Shown here piece by piece: positions 49,698 to 59,438 of a stretch of 64,000 nt of DNA. Source of the DNA: Aestuariivita sp. GTDB taxonomy: Bacteria > Pseudomonadota > Alphaproteobacteria > Rhodobacterales > Rhodobacteraceae. The stretch's first letter is position 1; each line of letters begins with the position of its first letter. The stretch spans positions 62,001 to 126,000 of the forward strand of contig JAPORY010000036.1 of assembly GCA_026709985.1 (NCBI GenBank). Direction: 5' to 3'. Below the pieces are notes generated by a model. It did not search any database. It had not been told where the DNA came from and saw nothing but the letters and a program-made list of their open reading frames with translations. Made by a program: the position numbers and the translations under genes.

Positions 49698-49772
49698 TGT
49701 CCGATTGCCGCGATTTTGAACAGTTTTGGAACCTGTGTGGGAGAGACTCCGGAACAAATCGCCACCTGTTAA
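49629..49772 (+). CDS. Tiny membrane or former lipoprotein ORF in the 3' module
   Basis: 47 residues: MCRRT, a hydrophobic core PLLLVPTVLLLAGY, then a short tail with three Cys ending IATC. The position of Tyr19 corresponds to the lipobox Cys in the damaged copy at 15796, so this version would not be lipidated. The start codon is intact here but the ribosome site is weak. Expression is uncertain. Confidence 0.35.
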   Translation: MCRRTPLLLVPTVLLLAGYQTGGCPIAAILNSFGTCVGETPEQIATC

Positions 49773-50330
49773 GGAGTCTGTAAGACACGTCGCAATGTTT
49801 GCGTCCGCATCGCCCGCAAAACACTCGAAATCGGTGCGCCAGAAAAGGGGATTTGGGCAGGATTTCCCAATCTGATTGGAAGTGGTCTAACAGTACTAAC
49901 GACCTCAATGTAAGAACAGTAGAAAAGCTATTCAAAATCTCTCTCGTATAGGCTCTATAGGCGTCAGTTACTGAGTTGGAACAAAAGTTCTCTACCTCTT
50001 CGGTGATATCTTCAAGATCGGATTTTGACATATGGATCACGGTTCCTTTCTGAAAAATTGATTACCCATTTTGTGCGATTTTTGATGTTCAGAAAAAAAT
50101 GAAAACCCGCAAATATGACAAAATACAGAATTTTGTCGTGACACGAAAAAAGGCCTTCAAAAATCAATCAATTGCGACTACTTTTAGGCGTAAAGCGACT
50201 ACTTGTGCCCAAAAAAGGTATCCATATCAGGATCACACCCATTCGATGCGTGATTTAGATCTCAACATTGATGAACTGAGCCGAATATCTTTGATTGCTT
50301 GTCTTAATTTTCTTCGGGGGTAGCAAAATC
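49773..50330. other. Gap between the ATPase unit and lldD
   Basis: About 560 bases. On the minus strand a frame from ATG 50031, with AGGAA upstream, reads MSKSDLEDITEEVENFCSNS and about 25 more residues before running into the GC-rich ATPase module near 49900. It may be a host gene truncated by arrival of the unit. Nothing else was recognised. Confidence 0.35.
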
Positions 50331-51494
50331 ATGACGGTCATTACCAATATCGAAGATTTGCGAAGAATATATCGCCGTCGCGTACCCAAAATGTTTTACG
50401 ACTATGTCGAAAGCGGCAGTTGGACCGAACAGACCTTCCGCGAAAACAGTTCAGATTTCGACAAAGTCCGTCTCCGCCAACGCGTTGCTGTCGATATGAC
50501 AGGGCGTTCTACAAAGACGCAAATGATCGGCCAAGAAGTCAAGATGCCAGTGGCATTAGCACCAGTTGGTATGACCGGCATGCAGTGTGCAGATGGTGAA
50601 ATTAAAGCGGCCCGAGCGGCCGAGAATTTTGGTGTTCCGTTTACACTGTCGACAATGTCAATCAACTCTATTGAGGATGTCGCAAGTCACACGACGACAC
50701 CGTTTTGGTTTCAACTTTATACGATGAAAGACCAAGATTATCTGCGACGGCTGATCCAACGAGCTAAGGACGCCAAGTGCTCGGCACTCGTCATCACGCT
50801 CGACTTGCAAATTCTTGGTCAACGGCACAAGGACCTAAAGAATGGTCTATCGGCACCACCCAAACTAACACTTTCGATGCTTGCAGATCTGATGACCAAG
50901 TGGTCGTGGGGATTAGGCATGCTGTCAGCTAAACGACGAGAATTCGGTAATATTGTTGGTCATGTTGAAGGGGTGTCAGATGCTTCGTCGCTAATGACTT
51001 GGACCGCCGAACAGTTTGATCCGTCCCTTGATTGGGAGAAAGTCGAAAAACTGATCGAACTCTGGGGCGGAAAAGTAATTTTGAAGGGACTTTTGGATCC
51101 CGATGACGCGGTGCGTGCGGCAAAAATGGGGGTTGATGCCATTATCGTTTCCAATCATGGGGGTCGGCAGCTTGACGGCGCTCTGTCATCAATCAGGATG
51201 CTGCCAAGACTCCTTGATGCGGTGCAAGGGGATATTGAAGTGCATCTTGATAGTGGCATTCGTTCAGGACAAGATATTTTAAAAGCGATCGCGCTAGGTG
51301 CTAAGGGAACCTATGTTGGTCGCGCTTTCATCTATGGTCTTGGCGCACTTGGTGAGAAAGGCGTCACGAAGGCGCTTGAACTTCTTCATAAGGAGTTTGA
51401 CACAACCATGGCGCTATGCGGTGAGCGTAATGTTGGGTGTCTAGGGCGACACAATTTATATGTCCCAGAGGATTTTTCTGGGCGATGGCAGTAA
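50331..51494 (+). CDS. lldD: L-lactate dehydrogenase (FMN-dependent alpha-hydroxy acid dehydrogenase)
   Basis: 387 residues. Oxidises L-lactate to pyruvate and feeds the respiratory chain. MFYDYVESGSWTEQTFREN is the typical N-terminus. APVGMTGM and FWFQLYTMKD lie around FMN, and the base His276 is in SNHGGRQLD, followed by DSGIRSGQD. ATG 50331 is chosen from this N-terminus. No lactate permease or regulator is adjacent. Confidence 0.9.
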   Translation: MTVITNIEDLRRIYRRRVPKMFYDYVESGSWTEQTFRENSSDFDKVRLRQRVAVDMTGRSTKTQMIGQEVKMPVALAPVGMTGMQCADGEIKAARAAENFGVPFTLSTMSINSIEDVASHTTTPFWFQLYTMKDQDYLRRLIQRAKDAKCSALVITLDLQILGQRHKDLKNGLSAPPKLTLSMLADLMTKWSWGLGMLSAKRREFGNIVGHVEGVSDASSLMTWTAEQFDPSLDWEKVEKLIELWGGKVILKGLLDPDDAVRAAKMGVDAIIVSNHGGRQLDGALSSIRMLPRLLDAVQGDIEVHLDSGIRSGQDILKAIALGAKGTYVGRAFIYGLGALGEKGVTKALELLHKEFDTTMALCGERNVGCLGRHNLYVPEDFSGRWQ

Positions 51495-51847
51495 TCTTGA
51501 TCTCAATTTAGACATTTTTGATGAGTATAGTTTCGATCAATTGTTTTACTCGGCTATTAATGCGTGACTCTCCGATCGAAATTGCAAAGTTGTGCGGCAA
51601 GGTACATCAGCCGATTGTCAATTGAGCTGCATGCGCAATAGTTGTTGTACAATTTTGAGTGGCATAACCCGTAACGGAACAAAAACAAATTTCATCGTCA
51701 CGCAGTAGCGATCAACGGCTTTAACACTCCATTTTTAATAGCAAGAAATTGCTTAAGGATCGAATCGATCAAGGACGATGTCTCAAGAAATTCGTTGGAT
51801 GATGGCGTCTCCTGCCCTCACGGGTTGTTGCTCACTTAGTGTCCAAG
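51495..51847. other. Gap before the MFS gene, nothing recognised
   Basis: About 350 AT-rich bases without a gene or clear signal. Confidence 0.4.
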
Positions 51848-53284
51848 ATGTCGCCGAAATCAGCTGTTGATTCTGATTCCGCTTCGGTCAGTTGGTCGGA
51901 GTTCGCTGGAGTTGTTCACCTTCCGTCGGTTGCTCTGGTTTGTTTGGCGGTCTGGCTGCACGCCGCTGACTCGTTAGTTGTTGCTACTATGTTGCCGGCA
52001 ATCGTTAGTGAGGTGGGCGGCGTGACACTTGTTGGCTGGATGGTGGCGCTCTACGAAATCGGCTCCATTGTCGCTGGGGCTGTATCGGCGCTATCGGTTA
52101 TGCGTTTTGGGTTTCGGATACCGATGGCGTGCTCGGCGTTAATTTTTGCGGCGGGGTGTCTCCTGAGCTCACTTGGACCGGAAATGTCGGTGATTCTTGC
52201 TGGACGATTGTTGCAAGGTGCTGGCGGCGGTGGACTTGTTGCCATGGGTTTCGTTGTGATTTCAGTCGTTTTTGAGCGTCGATACACGGCGCGAATATTG
52301 GCGGTAGTATCGGCATTTTGGGGTTTGTCAGCCTTTATGGGGCCGCTCATCGGCGGGATTTTTGTTGAATTTGCAACTTGGCGACTTTGCTTCGCTTTTT
52401 TCTTCTTGCAAGCATTTGCCCTCGCGATTTGGATACTGCTGCGGGCACCGACCCATCCCCGCCAGCAGATTATTCAGCAAACCAGCGTCCCTGTCCTGCG
52501 TTTGTTGGTCTTATCGACATCGGTAATTTGTATCGCTTATGCTGGTGTTGAGATCAGTGAAATCAAAACTCCCCTCTTTATCGGATTAGGCTTGATTACC
52601 TTCGTGGTATTCTTGTCAATTGATGGCGGCAAAGATGACGCAAACCGATTGTTGCCGCTCTCACCGCTTAATCCGCTGACCCCGGCGGGTGCCACACTAT
52701 CAATGATTCTTGCCCTTGCAGTTGCCACTATCCCCATCGTAGCCTTCGGACCGCTATTCATTTCTGCTATTCATGGGGCTTCAGCCCTCACAGTAGGTTA
52801 CATCGTAGCGTGTTCATCAATTGGTTGGACAATCACTGCCATTATTGTGTCGGCGGCTCCAGAACGGCTAGATCCCATCTTGATCTGCGTCGGAGTTTTG
52901 ATGGTCATCTCGTCAATTCCAGGGTTTCTCTACGCTGTTCCTATCGGGCCGCTGTGGTTGATAGCGGTGGTCGCAGCGATTGAGGGAGGCGGCTTCGGCG
53001 TCTCATGGACGTTTATTTTGCGGCGCACGACTGCGCTCGCAGCACCTACGGACACCCAACGTATTGCCGCAGCACTGCCCACAATTCAGAGATTTGGTTA
53101 CGCGATCGGTGCTGTTTATATTGGGCTCGTGGCAAACGCTGTCGGATTCGCGAGTATTTCCAATTCCGCTGAGGCCCAAGCGGTGGCGAAGTCGATTTTT
53201 ATCGCGTGTATACCACCGGCACTGCTTGCGCTCCCGGGTTTGTGGGGTCTGGTTCGTAAACAAGAATATGAACCAGTCGTTTAG
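51848..53284 (+). CDS. MFS transporter of the drug:proton antiporter type
   Basis: 478 residues from ATG 51848 (a GTG three codons earlier is possible) with 12 to 14 hydrophobic segments. DSLVVATMLPAIVSEVGG and the motif GRLLQGAGGGGLVAMGF are typical of EmrB/QacA-like exporters. Substrate unknown. It stands alone. Confidence 0.85.
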   Translation: MSPKSAVDSDSASVSWSEFAGVVHLPSVALVCLAVWLHAADSLVVATMLPAIVSEVGGVTLVGWMVALYEIGSIVAGAVSALSVMRFGFRIPMACSALIFAAGCLLSSLGPEMSVILAGRLLQGAGGGGLVAMGFVVISVVFERRYTARILAVVSAFWGLSAFMGPLIGGIFVEFATWRLCFAFFFLQAFALAIWILLRAPTHPRQQIIQQTSVPVLRLLVLSTSVICIAYAGVEISEIKTPLFIGLGLITFVVFLSIDGGKDDANRLLPLSPLNPLTPAGATLSMILALAVATIPIVAFGPLFISAIHGASALTVGYIVACSSIGWTITAIIVSAAPERLDPILICVGVLMVISSIPGFLYAVPIGPLWLIAVVAAIEGGGFGVSWTFILRRTTALAAPTDTQRIAAALPTIQRFGYAIGAVYIGLVANAVGFASISNSAEAQAVAKSIFIACIPPALLALPGLWGLVRKQEYEPVV

Positions 53285-53655
53285 CGGCACATTGGTTGTT
53301 GCGGCTAGATGATTTTCCGCTCATCCGATCAATGACATAGCAAACCATACATTTGCCTGACCCAAAATTAGTATCAGGGGCGTACAATATTTCAGTACAA
53401 TCTGCTAGTTTACACCGTAGGATTTTCGGCTTCGACCAATAATAACATTGCGACAATCAGAAATACTTACGATAATCCGATGCGCTGCTTTGATTGTACG
53501 GAGTCAACGAGAAATGGCGATGAACTTTCCAAGGAACTCCCCAAGAGCGATGGAAAAATTTCTGCTTGCAACGGGTTTGGCACCGATATAAAGACACGCT
53601 TTCAAACGTGTTCAAGCATTTTTCTTCTCTTGCAGTGATCTATCGGAATAATACA
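53285..53655. other. Gap before rplY
   Basis: 370 bases without a gene. The frame of rplY is open back to 53566 but that part does not resemble L25. Confidence 0.4.
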
Positions 53656-54315
53656 ATGGCCAGCGACATACCCGATCTTGAAGCATTTGTCCGAACGGAC
53701 ACAGGCAAAGGACCTGCCGGTCGAATGCGTCGTGACGGAATGGTTCCTGGTATTGTCTTCGGCGGTGATAGTGACCCATTACCGATCAGTATTCCTTTCA
53801 ACGTATTGCTAAAGCGGCTCAAAGCTGGTCGGTTTAAGTCTACTCTATTTAATTTAAAGGTAGACGGGCAGGAGGATACTCGGGTTATCTGCCGAGACGT
53901 TCAACGCGATGTTGTGAAAGATTTGCCGATGCATGTTGATCTGATGCGATTGAGGCGCTCTACCAAAATTAATCTCTTCATCCCAGTGGAGTTTAAAAAC
54001 GAAAAGGATGCGCCCGGAATTCGTCTCGGTGGTGTCTTGACGGTCGTTCGCCCCGAGATTGAGTTGCTAGTGACAGCTAACGAAATCCCGGAATCGCTAA
54101 CCGTTGATCTTTCAGGATTGAACATCGGCGATGTTGTGACGATCTCATCCATTAATCTTCCAAGCGGTACACGACCTGTCATTGATCGCGATTTTGTAAT
54201 CGCTAACATTTCTGCCCCGTCGGCGCTACGGTCACAAGATGGTGACGACGGGCAGGAAGAAGTTGATGAAGCGACGGTGGATGAAGGCAGTATTGACGAA
54301 GAAGATCGGAGTTAA
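53656..54315 (+). CDS. rplY: 50S ribosomal protein L25/Ctc
   Basis: 219 residues, the long Ctc type with an N-terminal 5S rRNA-binding L25 domain ([21 protein letters not shown]) and a C-terminal TL5 domain ([33 protein letters not shown]). An acidic tail follows. The start at 53656 matches the family. pth, the usual next gene, is not here. Confidence 0.92.
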   Translation: MASDIPDLEAFVRTDTGKGPAGRMRRDGMVPGIVFGGDSDPLPISIPFNVLLKRLKAGRFKSTLFNLKVDGQEDTRVICRDVQRDVVKDLPMHVDLMRLRRSTKINLFIPVEFKNEKDAPGIRLGGVLTVVRPEIELLVTANEIPESLTVDLSGLNIGDVVTISSINLPSGTRPVIDRDFVIANISAPSALRSQDGDDGQEEVDEATVDEGSIDEEDRS

Positions 54316-54565
54316 GCCACAATTCTGAATGGACGGACAACTGATGTTGTTAGAGGCCACTTACCTTTTCAAATTCTTTATTTTTTGACTTTATCGCGAT
54401 CATGGCGTTATATTGCTAGAATTATCTTCCGCATGAAGACAAATTCGGCGGGTTGACACAAAATTAAAGCGATTTTGGTAGCTAGCCGCTAACCCAGCCA
54501 GAGGGCTAAAATCGTAACCGCAACGGCGGTCATCGCCGCAGGCAGTCTGGTCGGTTTGACGAGAT

Positions 54566-54901
54566 CTAGTCCTGAATCCTTTCGAGTTCGCCGGGCTTCA
54601 AGGGGCGGTACCCGATTTTTTCTGGGATGAGAAGGCGTGTCGAAACCGTTGTGGAGTGACAGCAGACGGCAAACGTTGGCGCTTCTTTTTTGAACGGTGA
54701 TTTCAGCAAGGTCGACTTTTCCGGTCGGGTCTGTTTTGCCGCTTTGAAGGGTACGATAACTACGGTCCCGCGCACTCGGTTGATCTTTGAAATGACCAAG
54801 GCAGGTTGCCGTTTGCCGTCGAAGCCAAGTTCTTTGGAGAACTCCGTTTTAGGAAATTGGCACCAGAAGACCTGAAGGATATTAAGAGTGTGACATAACA
54901 T
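54566..54901 (-). CDS. PemK/MazF-like toxin, no antitoxin beside it
   Basis: 111 residues from ATG 54901, with alternative longer starts up to 54982. The pattern VFWCQFPKT, GKRQPALVISK and VRGTVVIVPFKAAKQ matches strands 1 to 3 of MazF/PemK ribonucleases, and the end has VSTRLLIPEKIG. Such proteins cleave mRNA. No small antitoxin gene is visible on the same strand upstream, so it may be an orphan or domesticated member. Confidence 0.6.
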   Translation of the reverse strand: MLCHTLNILQVFWCQFPKTEFSKELGFDGKRQPALVISKINRVRGTVVIVPFKAAKQTRPEKSTLLKSPFKKEAPTFAVCCHSTTVSTRLLIPEKIGYRPLKPGELERIQD

Positions 54902-55342
54902 TTGAATGTTCCTGGGGTGAATGCTTGTTCTGTCATCAAAACTCAAGTTTGCGCTCTTGCGTGTGCGTTTACGGACCACCACGAGCGGTTTGCCGACCGA
55001 AGTTACGAAGATTGATGCTGGGGTTTAGGTTGCGATCATGCGGTCTGTTGCATTCGGTAATTTCCCAATCTTAATCACCAAGTTCCAAATCTCGGATAGG
55101 TGCGCTGCCAGTTGAGAAGGATTTAGAAGATGGAAAGAACCTGCTTGACGAGTGTAATCGGCTTGCATTGTTAACACAATCTCTTATGTTGCCTCTTGCT
55201 TGACCTGAACTGTTTGAGTCCACAACATTCCCTTCGAAGTTACATGGCGCGCAGAATAACCTCATCCTCTACGGCGAAAAAATATTGTGGTTGTCTGCAA
55301 TACTGGCGTGAGTCAAATATCAATTAGCTAGGACAATCAGCA
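54902..55342. other. Gap upstream of ffh, nothing recognised
   Basis: 440 bases, should hold the ffh promoter and that of the MazF-like gene. No SRP RNA gene was seen. Confidence 0.4.
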
Positions 55343-56842
55343 ATGTTCGAATCACTCTCAGATCGCTTTTCCAGTGTTTTCGATCGATTAACGAAAAAAG
55401 GGGCACTTTCTGCCGACGACGTCAAAGTTGCGCTTCGGGAAGTACGGGTTGCGCTGCTAGAGGCTGACGTATCGTTGCCAGTGGTTCGTTCGTTTATTCG
55501 CAAAGTGCAAACGAAAGCTACGGGCCAAGCTGTGACGCGATCAGTTACCCCAGGCCAGCAAGTGATCAAAATTGTTCACGACGAACTCATCGCGATACTT
55601 GGTGGCGTTGAGACGGACACGACCCTTCGGATTGATAGTCCGCCGGCACCGATTCTGATGGTTGGTTTACAAGGATCGGGAAAAACGACGACGACTGCCA
55701 AGCTCGCAAAGCGATTAACGGAACGAGAAAATAAGCGGGTGCTGATGGCATCCCTCGACACTAATCGCCCTGCCGCAATGGAACAACTAGCCATTCTAGG
55801 AAGTCAGATTAGTGTCGATACGTTACCGATTGTTTCAGGGGAAGATGCTATAGCGATTGCAAGGCGGGCAACCGAACAAGCGAAGCAAGGCGGTTATGAT
55901 GTCTGTCTCCTTGATACCGCTGGTCGCTTGCACATTGATCACGAATTGATTGAGCAAGCAGCAACGGTTCGAGATGTGGCAACCCCGCGTGAGACACTGC
56001 TCGTTGTCGATGGTCTTACTGGTCAAGATGCCGTGAATGTTGCGGCAGAGTTCGACAGTAAAATCGGTGTTTCAGGAATTGTGCTGACGCGAATGGACGG
56101 AGATGGTCGCGGCGGTGCTGCGCTTTCGATGCGGGCCGTGACGGGCAAGCCGATCCGCCTGATTGGCACAGGAGAGAAATTAGATGCCTTGGAGGAGTTT
56201 GAGCCTGACCGGATCGCTAGCCGTATTTTGGGCATGGGTGATATTGTCTCCCTTGTACAGAAAGCTCAAGAGACGTTGGAGGTCGAGAAGGCAGAACGAG
56301 CTGCCCGACGCCTCCAAAGGGGTCAGTTATCAATGAACGACCTCAAGATGCAGATGGAACAAATCGTAAAACTCGGCGGGATCAAACAGTTGAGTTCGAT
56401 GCTACCCGGCTTTGCCAAAGCTGCCAAAAACTTACCAATTGATGACGCGCATGAGAAGGAGATGATTCGCCATATTGCACTTATTCAATCCATGACAAAG
56501 AAAGAACGGGTTGCGCCTCATATCCTGAAAGCGTCACGAAAAAAGCGTATTGCCGATGGGGCAGGATCGACTGTTATTGAGTTAAACAGACTACTCAAAA
56601 TGCATCGGCAAATGGCCGATCAAGTCAAGAAATATAGCAGAAAGAATGGTCAACTCCCACCAGAATTTCTCAACATGCTGAATCTTGACCGTAAGAAAAT
56701 TGATGGCGCGGTTCAAAAAATTTCAGAGAATGTTCCGTTTAAACCGTCAACGCAATCTGAAAGTAGCAGTTCGTCTGAGTTCCCAGAGATTCAAATGCCA
56801 CTGAATCTGACGGGCATTGGAAAAGACAGGGAGTCGGGTTGA
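55343..56842 (+). CDS. ffh: Signal recognition particle protein
   Basis: 499 residues. The GTPase that targets nascent membrane proteins. N domain, then G1 GLQGSGKTTTTAK at about 108-120, DTAGRLHIDHELI, and TRMDGDGRGGAALSM. The Met-rich M domain follows with MNDLKMQMEQIVKLGG and SSMLPG. Starts the ffh-aroQ-rpsP-rimM-trmD region typical of alphaproteobacteria, here opened up by inserted genes and gaps. Confidence 0.97.
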   Translation: MFESLSDRFSSVFDRLTKKGALSADDVKVALREVRVALLEADVSLPVVRSFIRKVQTKATGQAVTRSVTPGQQVIKIVHDELIAILGGVETDTTLRIDSPPAPILMVGLQGSGKTTTTAKLAKRLTERENKRVLMASLDTNRPAAMEQLAILGSQISVDTLPIVSGEDAIAIARRATEQAKQGGYDVCLLDTAGRLHIDHELIEQAATVRDVATPRETLLVVDGLTGQDAVNVAAEFDSKIGVSGIVLTRMDGDGRGGAALSMRAVTGKPIRLIGTGEKLDALEEFEPDRIASRILGMGDIVSLVQKAQETLEVEKAERAARRLQRGQLSMNDLKMQMEQIVKLGGIKQLSSMLPGFAKAAKNLPIDDAHEKEMIRHIALIQSMTKKERVAPHILKASRKKRIADGAGSTVIELNRLLKMHRQMADQVKKYSRKNGQLPPEFLNMLNLDRKKIDGAVQKISENVPFKPSTQSESSSSSEFPEIQMPLNLTGIGKDRESG

Positions 56843-56971
56843 TGTCAAGTATCGCCAATCAAAGTCTGCGCCTTGCTTGCACGCGTAATCCAGACAAATG
56901 ACCTCTTTTCGCTTGAGGGGCTGGCTCTCGCTATGAAGGCGTCTCCCTTGGTTGATTGATGCTCGATTGCT

Positions 56972-57499
56972 ATGAATGAGAAATTCTATATTCCGACCTT
57001 AGAAACTGAAAGATTGCTCCTTCGCGCTCCGCAGTTGGATGACTTCGCGGGTATAGCAGACTTTTATGCAAGCGACCACGCTAAATTTGTCGGCGGACCG
57101 GTATCGGCGGAACTGGCTTGGCGAAATTTAGCGCAAGAAGCTGGCCACTGGGTTTTGCGGGGTTTTGGTCGATGGTCAATTGTTGAGAAACAAAGCAACG
57201 GCTGGATAGGTAGCTGCGGCCTTTGGTTTCCGGCTGGGTTTCCAGAGATTGAACTCGGCTGGGATCTTGCCGAGCGGGCAACGGGTAAAGGTTATGCCAC
57301 AGAGGCCGCTCATGCTGCCCGCGACTTTGCCTATCAGCAACTCGAATTGACGACACTGATTTCTCTCGTTGCTGACGGTAATGACCGATCTGTTGCTGTT
57401 GCGCTTCGTCTTGGAGCGATGCTTGAAGGTCGATTTGTACATGAACGCATTGGCGAACTTAATGTCTACCGTCACCCAAGTCCAAAAGATTCAGCGTAG
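56972..57499 (+). CDS. GNAT family N-acetyltransferase (RimJ/RimL type)
   Basis: 175 residues. ETERLLLRAPQLDDF is the typical start; GWDLAERATGKGYATEAAHAARDFAY is the acetyl-CoA-binding motif, and VADGNDRSVAVALRLGA the following helix. Likely acetylates a protein N-terminus or small molecule. It is in the usual place after ffh in Rhodobacterales. Confidence 0.92.
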   Translation: MNEKFYIPTLETERLLLRAPQLDDFAGIADFYASDHAKFVGGPVSAELAWRNLAQEAGHWVLRGFGRWSIVEKQSNGWIGSCGLWFPAGFPEIELGWDLAERATGKGYATEAAHAARDFAYQQLELTTLISLVADGNDRSVAVALRLGAMLEGRFVHERIGELNVYRHPSPKDSA

Positions 57500-57944
57500 A
57501 CTAGCAGTTTTTTCGGTGGATTATTTTTCGAGACAGTCCACTATACCCGAACATAATACTTCGGAATTTAGTAGGCCGACGAAAACGTTCATTAGGGCTG
57601 CGGCACATCTTAACATCACTGGCCTTCGATTGCCCGCAACTGATACAGAGAGGTTGGTGATTTCAGTGGCAGGCTGATCCTAAACAGACAGTCTCGGTTC
57701 GGACTGAATGATTGTAAGTTGCCGAGTTTTCGAAGTGGCGAGTACCGCCTAATTCCTTTTCAAGGTAGAAGCGTGCAGGAACTTCTTCGAATTAGCAGGA
57801 TAGGCTTGATGAATAAGCGGAAACACTTGGTCAACTCACAATCATTACCACTTATTCTTGGATGCTATACAATTGTATATGATTGAGATTTGCGAGGCTC
57901 TGACCTAGCGCGAGCCACCAAGCAGAGACACTCGTTCGCAGATT
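57500..57944. other. Gap between the GNAT gene and the hipA remnant
   Basis: About 445 bases, nothing recognised. Confidence 0.4.
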
Positions 57945-58401
57945 TCAGAGTTCGAAGGCCGAACTATAAGCTTTTTGGTCGGCAGTGCTCATGCCAATTT
58001 GATCGGCGATCTTTTTCCAGCCGTTGACGATTTTCGCAGTAATAACCATGACCTCTAGGGCCTTACCTGCCGTAAGCTTGAAATACGGGGCGGCGTCCAT
58101 CAGCAGATCAATGGACGCTTCATCCCCTTTGTCGGAAATCGCAGTTTTCAGTGTGCCATCGGTCAGGTGCGCTGTCACGGATCGCCCCTGGCAGGCAGGA
58201 CGTGTCCGTGCGTGTATAGAAAGGTTCGTCGGTGAGTGGTAGGTTCTCAGGGTCGAGTGCGAAGCTACTTTGGTAGTTCAGCCAAGAAGGGTCGTATCGA
58301 AATTCGGAAGTGGCGTGGGGGCGCTTTGTGATGAAGCGGCATCGTCCCACCAGCCGAGCCTCATTTTCAATATCCATATAGACGCCGATTAGATCGGACA
58401 T
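57945..58401 (-). pseudogene. hipA: HipA-type kinase toxin with its core deleted
   Basis: The first 80 codons from ATG 58401 are a HipA N-terminus ending at CLPGAIRDSAPDRW. At about 58170 the sequence jumps directly to the HipA C-terminus in a different frame (AISDKGDEASIDLLMDAAPYFKL, down to SSAFEL). The nucleotide-binding and catalytic core, well over 200 residues, is missing. The start follows hipB by 4 bases. The toxin must be inactive. Confidence 0.8.
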
Positions 58402-58405
58402 AGTC

Positions 58406-58729
58406 TCACGACCCCCGTTTCAGATGGATGCGCTCAGGTAATCGGTCTTCATCAAGATCAAGACCGATTTCGTCTGTCGAGCGCTCGGCGATATTGCCCA
58501 AACCGTCAACAAGCCCTAGCAGGGACAGCACGGTGGCATAGATGGCCATGGAGACAGACGGATTGCCCTTCTCAAGCTGAGCAAGCGTATTGCGGCTGAT
58601 GAAGGCGCGCTCAGCCATGGAAACGGTGGAGATTCTGCGTTTCTTCCGCGCAACCGCAATGTCTGCGCCAAGCTTAGCGACGGCATTCCTAGCATCCCGA
58701 GGCAGTGTTTCTTTGGCTATTGAGCGCAT
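58406..58729 (-). CDS. hipB: HipB-like antitoxin / HTH repressor
   Basis: 107 residues. A helix-turn-helix of the Cro/C1 (XRE) type lies at about 25-75 (ARKKRRISTVSMAERAFISRNTLAQLEKG). In intact pairs HipB neutralises HipA and represses the operon. Here the gene is complete while the toxin is deleted. A 9-base inverted repeat lies directly before the start. Confidence 0.85.
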   Translation of the reverse strand: MRSIAKETLPRDARNAVAKLGADIAVARKKRRISTVSMAERAFISRNTLAQLEKGNPSVSMAIYATVLSLLGLVDGLGNIAERSTDEIGLDLDEDRLPERIHLKRGS

Positions 58730-58731
58730 AG

Positions 58732-58782
58732 CTGTCCTATGTTTTGATGATTAAAAGATTTTGTGACTAATTTATAGGACAG
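58732..58782 (-). promoter_or_regulatory. Inverted repeat upstream of hipB, likely operator
   Basis: ctgtcctat (58732-58740) and ataggacag (58774-58782) are perfect inverted copies separated by 33 bases, directly upstream of the hipB start. The AT-rich spacer would hold the promoter. HipB proteins bind such paired sites. Confidence 0.6.
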
Positions 58783-59438
58783 AATGGTGAAAATAGCAAT
58801 AATGATCGCCTGTAAGCGATTTCGGCGGATTCTCGGCGGAACTCACCAAGGACTAAATAATTATTGCTCGTGACGGGGCGGGAGAAAAAAGGAGGACTTT
58901 GGAGATGAAAGCAGCAGAAAAAAGCTGCGGGTTCTGCTTTCTTGGCTGTGTGCCCAGTACGCAAAGTGTTGGTAGTATTGCGTAATCAGGTCATGGGGCT
59001 CGCCAAGTTGGCAACTTGACCAGCGCTCAACCTCCTATGCGAGCAAGAATAGGAGAAAACCGATCATTGATCTGACGTTCCCCTTTGAGAACTCAGTAAC
59101 GGATTGTGCAACGACGCCCCTTACCCAGAGGCGATATCATTACGCGACTTGGGATTAAAGGTCAGATTTTCGATTGACGTTGCCTCAAGGTAGGGTTGCG
59201 AAATAAAAGTTTTTTGATTAGGTTTGCCTGCGGATAACTTAGGGTGAAGATTCTCAGATTTAGTGCAAATTTGGGCGCACTATTGTGGTGACCGCCCCGT
59301 AGCGAGATTCCTCTCTGGCAAAAACTTACAAGCCTGCCAAATGTTAAGTTTATAGCTTTTTTGAAATTTTGAGTTTTTTTGCAGCCACTAGCTAGAGCCA
59401 GTCTTAATGAAACTATTTTCGGACGAGGGATAACTTTA
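58783..59438. other. Gap between the hip locus and chorismate mutase
   Basis: About 650 bases with no gene recognised. Confidence 0.4.
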
